Positions 60,196 through 64,000 of a stretch of DNA of 64,000 nt are shown one piece after another; position 1 is the stretch's first letter, and every line of letters begins with the position of its first letter. The notes below the pieces were generated by a model. The model was not told the origin of the DNA. It searched no databases and worked only from the letters and a program-made list of their open reading frames with translations. This stretch comes from DASTPP01 sp035762175 (GTDB lineage Bacteria > Myxococcota_A > Polyangia > Polyangiales > Polyangiaceae): contig DASTPP010000427.1 of the NCBI GenBank assembly GCA_035762175.1, forward strand, positions 1 to 64,000, given 5' to 3'. The position numbers and the translations under genes were made by a program.

Positions 60196-60305
60196 GGGGG
60201 CCCGACCCGCGCAGGAGTTTGCAAAGCCCCCCCCTTCCGGTGCAAGAGCCGGGGGCCCGACCCGCGCAGGAGTTTGCAAAGCCCCCCCCCTTCCGGTGCA
60301 AGATC
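60196..60305. repeat. 55-bp tandem duplication upstream of the transpeptidase gene
   Basis: Two copies start at 60196 and 60251 with gggggcccgacccgcg, include gcaggagtttgcaaag, and end in ttccggtgcaag. They differ mainly in the length of a C run. The gene at 60317 begins 12 bp after the second copy. Confidence 0.9.
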
Positions 60306-60316
60306 GACGGGCGCCC

Positions 60317-62086
60317 ATGACCGCGAAGGCGACCCCCGCGCCCCGCCGCCCCGCCCCCGCCGGGCGGCGCCCGCGCGCCCTCTTGGTCGTCGCCCTCTCG
60401 CTCGCAGCCGCTTGCCGCCGCGAGCCGCCCGGCGGCGCCGCCCCCGACCGGGCCGGGGCGCCGGTGCCCCCGAGGGGCCTCGCGCCGGCCGAGCCCGGCG
60501 GGGCGATGCCGGCCGACGCCCCGCCCCCGCTCGACGCGGCAGCGCCTTCGCCCCTCGGGCCGGCGCCGATCGACACGGCGGCGCCCTCGCCCCTCGGGCC
60601 GGCGCCGATCGACGAGGCGGCGCCCTCGCCCCTCGGACGGGCGCCGATCGACGAGGCGGCGTCGGGGGGCCTGCCCCGGGCCGAAGGGGCCGCCCCGCCC
60701 CCCGGCGAGGGCGAGGCGGGGCCCGGGCGCGTCTACGCGAAGACGCGCTACGTCTGGGTGCGCTACGAGCCCCATTACAAGGCGGGCTGGACGGGCTTTC
60801 TCTGGCTGGGCGGCTCGGCCAAGCTGCGCGAGCCTTCGCCCGTGCGGGTCGGCGCCGACTGCGCGTGGTACGCGATCGAGCCGCGGGGCTACGTGTGCGT
60901 CGACGAGCGCGGCGCCACGCTCGACCCCGACGACCCCGTGCTGCGGGCGCTGCGCCCCTTCGCGCCCCGGCTCGACCGCGCGTCGCCCTACCGCTACGGC
61001 GAGTCGCGCGACGCGCCCCGCTACCGCGCGCTGCCGACGCCCGCCGAGCAGCGCGAGCGCGAGGGCGACGTCGGGGCCCGGCTCGCGCGGCTCTCGTCGC
61101 TCGGGGCCGGGCCCGCGGCGTCCGGACCCTGGAAGGGCATCGACCCGACGCCGGCGCCCGAGGGCCCGCCGCCCTTGCCGTCGCTGCCGCCCGGGCTGCA
61201 GCAAGATCGCGACTGGCTCACCGAGCTCTCGACCGTGTCCTGGTCGCACGAGGCGCTCTTCGAAGGGCGCTCGTGGCTGCTGACGGGCGACTTCAAGTGG
61301 GTGCCCAAAGATCGGGTGGCGCCCTACCCGCCGGATGGGTTTCGGGGCGTCGATCTCGTCGACGAGGCGGCGCTGCCGCTCGCGTTCTTCCGCGGCCGCG
61401 ACCGCCCCAAGTACCGGCGCCGCGCCGGCGGGGGCTTCGAGCGGACGGGCGAGTCGTGGCCGCGGCTCGGGCGCGTCGGGCTGACGGGCGCGTCCGAGCG
61501 CGAGGGCGACGAGACCTTTCTCGAAACGAAAGACGGCGGGCTCTACGTGCTCGCGTCCGACGCGGTCGTGCCCGAGCCGCGCGCGCTGACGCCCTGGGGG
61601 GCGAAGGTGGGGGTGCCCGACCTGACGGGGCGGGGGCCGGCGGGGCGCCGCACGTGGATCGAAGTGAGCATCGAGGGCGGCTGGCTGCTCGCCTACGAGG
61701 GCGCCCGCCCGGTCTACGCGACGCTCGTCTCGACGGGCCGGGGCGGCAAGCCGAAGCCGGGGCGCCCGACGCTCGAGACGGCGTCGACGCCGACGGGGCA
61801 CTTCTCGATCAACGGCAAGTTCGCGACCGCCACGATGGCGACCAAGCACGAGTTCGTGCACAGCGACGTGCCCTGGTCGCTCACCTTCGAGGGGCCCTAC
61901 GCCATTCACGCGGCCTACTGGCACGACCGCTGGGGCGAGAAGATGAGCGCCGGCTGCGTCAACGTCTCGGTCGAAGACGGGCGCTGGCTCTTTCACTGGG
62001 CCGAGCCCACGTTGCCCGAGGGCTGGCACGGCGTGCGCTGGGAGCCCTCCGAGGGCCCGACGACGCAGCTCTTCGTCCGCCCCTGA
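60317..62086 (+). CDS. L,D-transpeptidase (YkuD) lipoprotein
   Basis: The 589-residue protein has a signal ending in SLAAAC (about residue 33) and a linker with a short imperfect repeat (AAPSPLGPAPID type, three to four copies). The C-terminal catalytic domain has EFVHSDVPWSLTF, AIHAAYWHDRWG and the active-site SAGCVNVS with the nucleophile Cys. Such enzymes cross-link peptidoglycan or attach proteins to it. The middle part is a family-specific domain. It is a probable outer-envelope protein next to the PKD-like gene. The start ATG follows the 55-bp repeat. Confidence 0.9.
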   Translation: MTAKATPAPRRPAPAGRRPRALLVVALSLAAACRREPPGGAAPDRAGAPVPPRGLAPAEPGGAMPADAPPPLDAAAPSPLGPAPIDTAAPSPLGPAPIDEAAPSPLGRAPIDEAASGGLPRAEGAAPPPGEGEAGPGRVYAKTRYVWVRYEPHYKAGWTGFLWLGGSAKLREPSPVRVGADCAWYAIEPRGYVCVDERGATLDPDDPVLRALRPFAPRLDRASPYRYGESRDAPRYRALPTPAEQREREGDVGARLARLSSLGAGPAASGPWKGIDPTPAPEGPPPLPSLPPGLQQDRDWLTELSTVSWSHEALFEGRSWLLTGDFKWVPKDRVAPYPPDGFRGVDLVDEAALPLAFFRGRDRPKYRRRAGGGFERTGESWPRLGRVGLTGASEREGDETFLETKDGGLYVLASDAVVPEPRALTPWGAKVGVPDLTGRGPAGRRTWIEVSIEGGWLLAYEGARPVYATLVSTGRGGKPKPGRPTLETASTPTGHFSINGKFATATMATKHEFVHSDVPWSLTFEGPYAIHAAYWHDRWGEKMSAGCVNVSVEDGRWLFHWAEPTLPEGWHGVRWEPSEGPTTQLFVRP

Positions 62087-62097
62087 GCGCCGGGCGG

Positions 62098-62235
62098 CGC
62101 GGGCCGCGCTGCCGCCTTGAGGGGCGCACGGGCCGCGCTACCACCTTGAGGGGTGCACGGGCCGCGCTACCCCCTTGAGGGGCGCGCGGGCCGCGCTACC
62201 GCCTTGAGGGGGCGCGCGGGCTGCGCTACCGCCTT
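62098..62235. repeat. 29-bp tandem repeat, five units, after the transpeptidase stop
   Basis: gggccgcgct begins units at 62101, 62130, 62159, 62188 and 62218 (last a one-base variant); steps are 29, 29, 29 and 30 bp. The units also share ccttgagggg. They fill the spacer to the GT-C-like gene. Confidence 0.85.
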
Positions 62236-62294
62236 CGCGGCCCGATGACGCATGAACGCCGGCCCCGCGCGGGGGCGCCCCGAGCCTGAGCCCG

Positions 62295-63803
62295 ATGGCC
62301 GCGCGCGCCGCCGCGACGCCCCCGCCGAGGCCGCCCGGAGCGGCGCGGCCCCGCGGCTTCGTCGCCCTCGTCGGGCTCGTCGCCCTGCTCGCGGCGCTCA
62401 AGCTCGCGCTCGCCGCCTCGGGGCCCGAGCTCGACACCGACGCCTACGGGCACGCGGTCATCGGGCGGCGCTTTCTCGTCGACCCGAGCAACATCCACCT
62501 GCACTGGGTCTGGCTGCCGCTCTGGCACGTCGTGCACGCCGCCTTCGCCCGGGCTGGCTCGGGGCTCGAGGCGCTGCGCCTCGTCGACGTCGCCCTCTCG
62601 TCGGCGACGCCCCTCGTGCTCGCGCGCACGCTCGCCCTCGCCGCCGCGCCCCGCTCGCCGCTGCCCGCCGCCGCCGGCGCGCTGCTCGCCCTCTCGCCCC
62701 AGTGCCTCTGGCTCGGCACCTCGTCGCAGCCCGAGACCTTCTTTCAGCTGCTCGTGCTCGCCGCCTGCCACGCCTGGGAGCGCGACCGCCCCGTCGCGAC
62801 CGGCCTGCTCTCGGCGACGGCCGCCCTCTTGCGCTACGAGGCGTGGCTGCTGCCCGCCGCCTGGTTCTTGCTCTGGGCGGGCGGCCCGCGCGCCCCCCGC
62901 CGCGCGTCCGCCTGGCTCTTGCCCTCGCTCGCCGTCGCCGGCTGGTGCGCGCTGCACCGCGAGCGCACGGGCGAGTGGCTCGCCTTTCTGCGCGTCAACC
63001 ACGACTACGTGCGCGACGCCATCGCCCACGCGGGCTACCCCTGGGGCAAAGCGCCGAGCCTGCTGCGGGGCCTCGCCTGGTACCCGCTCACGCAGCCCTA
63101 CCGCGACTACGGGCCCTGGGCCCTGCTCGCGCTCGCCGGCCTGCCCTGGTTCGCCCGCCGCGCCCCCGCCTCGCACCGCGCGGTCGGCACCCTCTTGCTC
63201 GCCTTTTTGACCTACGGCACCGTGGCCCACAAGCACCTCGGCCTGGCGCGCCACTACGTCGCGCTCGCGCCCTTCTACGCGACGGCCATGGCCGCGGGGG
63301 CGCTCGCGATCTACCGCCTCGCCGCGCGCCGCCGGCCCTCCGGGCGCCGCCCGCTGCGCCTGCCGGGCTCGCTCGCCCGCGGCCTCGCCGCCCGCCGCCC
63401 CGCCCCCGCGCCCCGGCGCCACGCGCCCGCGCCGCGCGGCGCGCACGCCGCCCTCGCCGCCGTCGCCCTCGTCGCCTTGGCGCAGACCCGCCCCTCCGTT
63501 CGCTTCCTCTTCGACGCGCACCGCCGCGCCTTCTTGCCCGAGCGCGAGGCGGCCCGGGCGCTGCCGTCGCTCGCCCCCGAAGGCGTCACGGTCGCCACCG
63601 ATCTGCCGCGGGTCGAGGTGTACACGGGGCTGCCGTACCGGCGCTTCATCGCGTGGGGCGGCGAGGTGCCGCCGACCTGGCAGGGCCCGACCGGCTGGGT
63701 CATCGTCACGGCCCCGGCGCGGGCGCCGGCGGGGCTGCGCGAGCTCTTCCGCAACGACGAGGTCGTGGTGCTGGGGCCCGCCGCGGCGCCGCCCGCCGAA
63801 TGA
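62295..63803 (+). CDS. polytopic membrane protein, GT-C-like
   Basis: The 502-residue protein has about nine transmembrane segments and, in the first loop, Asp-rich DTDAYGHAVIG, the place where GT-C/ArnT-like glycosyltransferases have their catalytic Asp. RYEAWLLPAAWFLL and HKHLGLARHYVALAPF also fit such lipid-sugar transferases. A Pro/Arg-rich cytosolic insert (about 350-395) is unusual. It ends in a 100-residue soluble domain. The role may be glycosylation at the membrane; the donor is unknown. Confidence 0.65.
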   Translation: MAARAAATPPPRPPGAARPRGFVALVGLVALLAALKLALAASGPELDTDAYGHAVIGRRFLVDPSNIHLHWVWLPLWHVVHAAFARAGSGLEALRLVDVALSSATPLVLARTLALAAAPRSPLPAAAGALLALSPQCLWLGTSSQPETFFQLLVLAACHAWERDRPVATGLLSATAALLRYEAWLLPAAWFLLWAGGPRAPRRASAWLLPSLAVAGWCALHRERTGEWLAFLRVNHDYVRDAIAHAGYPWGKAPSLLRGLAWYPLTQPYRDYGPWALLALAGLPWFARRAPASHRAVGTLLLAFLTYGTVAHKHLGLARHYVALAPFYATAMAAGALAIYRLAARRRPSGRRPLRLPGSLARGLAARRPAPAPRRHAPAPRGAHAALAAVALVALAQTRPSVRFLFDAHRRAFLPEREAARALPSLAPEGVTVATDLPRVEVYTGLPYRRFIAWGGEVPPTWQGPTGWVIVTAPARAPAGLRELFRNDEVVVLGPAAAPPAE

Positions 63804-63810
63804 GGGCGGG

Positions 63811-63870
63811 GCGCGCCCCCGGCGGCCGCGCGGATCAGGGCGCGCCCGCCGGCGGCCGCGCGGATCAGGG
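63811..63870. repeat. 30-bp tandem duplication at a gene 3' end
   Basis: ggcggccgcgcggatcaggg occurs at 63821-63840 and 63851-63870, in a 30-bp unit. The second copy contains the TGA of the partial minus-strand gene; the first is a downstream copy of the same end. Confidence 0.85.
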
Positions 63871-64000
63871 CACGAGCGACGCCGGCAGCTCGACGATCTT
63901 GGCGCGGAGGTACTCGCCGAGCGTCTTGGCCTGCGGGTCGGTGCGATCGTTCGCGAGGGCGCCGTCGCCGAGCAGGCCCCGGACGACGAAGAGCAGGGCC
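63865..64000 (-). CDS. unknown gene, C-terminal 44 codons (start outside window)
   Basis: The frame is open from the window edge to a TGA at 63865-63867. The visible tail reads LLFVVRGLLGDGALANDRTD, a few more residues, then LGEYLRAKIVELPASLVP. It looks like a real soluble protein end, with biased codons. No family can be named from 44 residues. Confidence 0.6.
   Translation of the reverse strand, partial: ALLFVVRGLLGDGALANDRTDPQAKTLGEYLRAKIVELPASLVP

Noticed and set aside
58789..62178. 1129-residue PKD-transpeptidase fusion
   Set aside because: The frame over the transpeptidase gene is not the coding one; the YkuD motifs appear only from the ATG at 60317 in a different frame.

Overview
The window is very GC-rich (about three quarters G+C by eye) and densely packed with bacterial genes. 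It looks like a chromosomal segment of a myxobacterium (Myxococcota, probably Polyangia). The reasons are PEGA-type Ser/Thr kinases with the usual 'KNPY' tail, TPR/PEGA membrane proteins, Cys/Gly-rich lipoproteins, a planctomycete-type cytochrome/DUF1501 pair, many sensor kinases, and a near-total absence of the Leu codon TTA. I found no rRNA, tRNA, CRISPR array, insertion sequence or prophage.

Layout. 1-441 is the 3' end of malate dehydrogenase. A 1.1-kb repeat-filled spacer leads to an XRE/ImmA-IrrE regulator plus a PIN-like protein (1.5-3.3 kb), which looks like an acquired toxin-antitoxin module with its own operators. 3.4-6.9 kb is a minus-strand trio: lipoprotein, Ser/Thr kinase, TPR/PEGA protein. 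7.1-10.8 kb holds a Tat-exported DUF1501 protein and a c-type cytochrome lipoprotein. 11.6-16.5 kb carries yajC-secD-secF and mannose-1-phosphate guanylyltransferase. 16.5-27.4 kb holds a surface lipoprotein, uvrB, a small basic protein, a PhoR/PhoB pair, a small conserved protein, pdxA with an atypical response regulator, and tldD. 27.6-32.4 kb has a HemJ/CopD-like membrane protein and a second kinase / TPR / lipoprotein trio, arranged divergently. 32.5-41.5 kb holds M18 aminopeptidase, two SDRs, a PhoD phosphatase, a methyltransferase, a triple-DsbA protein and an esterase-like lipoprotein. 41.6-47.3 kb contains envelope proteins and two thioesterases. 47.5-52.3 kb has acyl-CoA synthetase, an acidic protein, a PQQ-like propeller and an esterase. 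52.4-57.1 kb has a coupled pair of sensory kinases and a PP2C phosphatase. 57.7-64 kb has a secreted Cys-rich protein, a PKD-like protein, an L,D-transpeptidase, a GT-C-like membrane protein and the end of an unknown gene.

Two patterns run through the window. First, four genes (yajC, the 85-codon gene at 23.8 kb, the TPR gene at 30.5 kb and the PKD-like gene at 58.8 kb) have no stop codon where they should end. Each instead has an in-frame TTA whose last two bases begin a +1-frame stop (TTAG or TTAA). I saw no other in-frame TTA in any secure gene body; one lies in the low-complexity tail of a small basic gene. Second, most long spacers, and several gene 3' ends including their stop codons, contain locus-specific tandem repeats with very regular periods (15, 17, 20-21, 22, 29, 30, 32, 35, 46, 53 and 55 bp).

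The genes together suggest a soil-type organism investing in envelope work: Sec export, cross-linking, oxidative folding, lipoproteins and Ser/Thr signalling. All functions are inferred from sequence motifs only.
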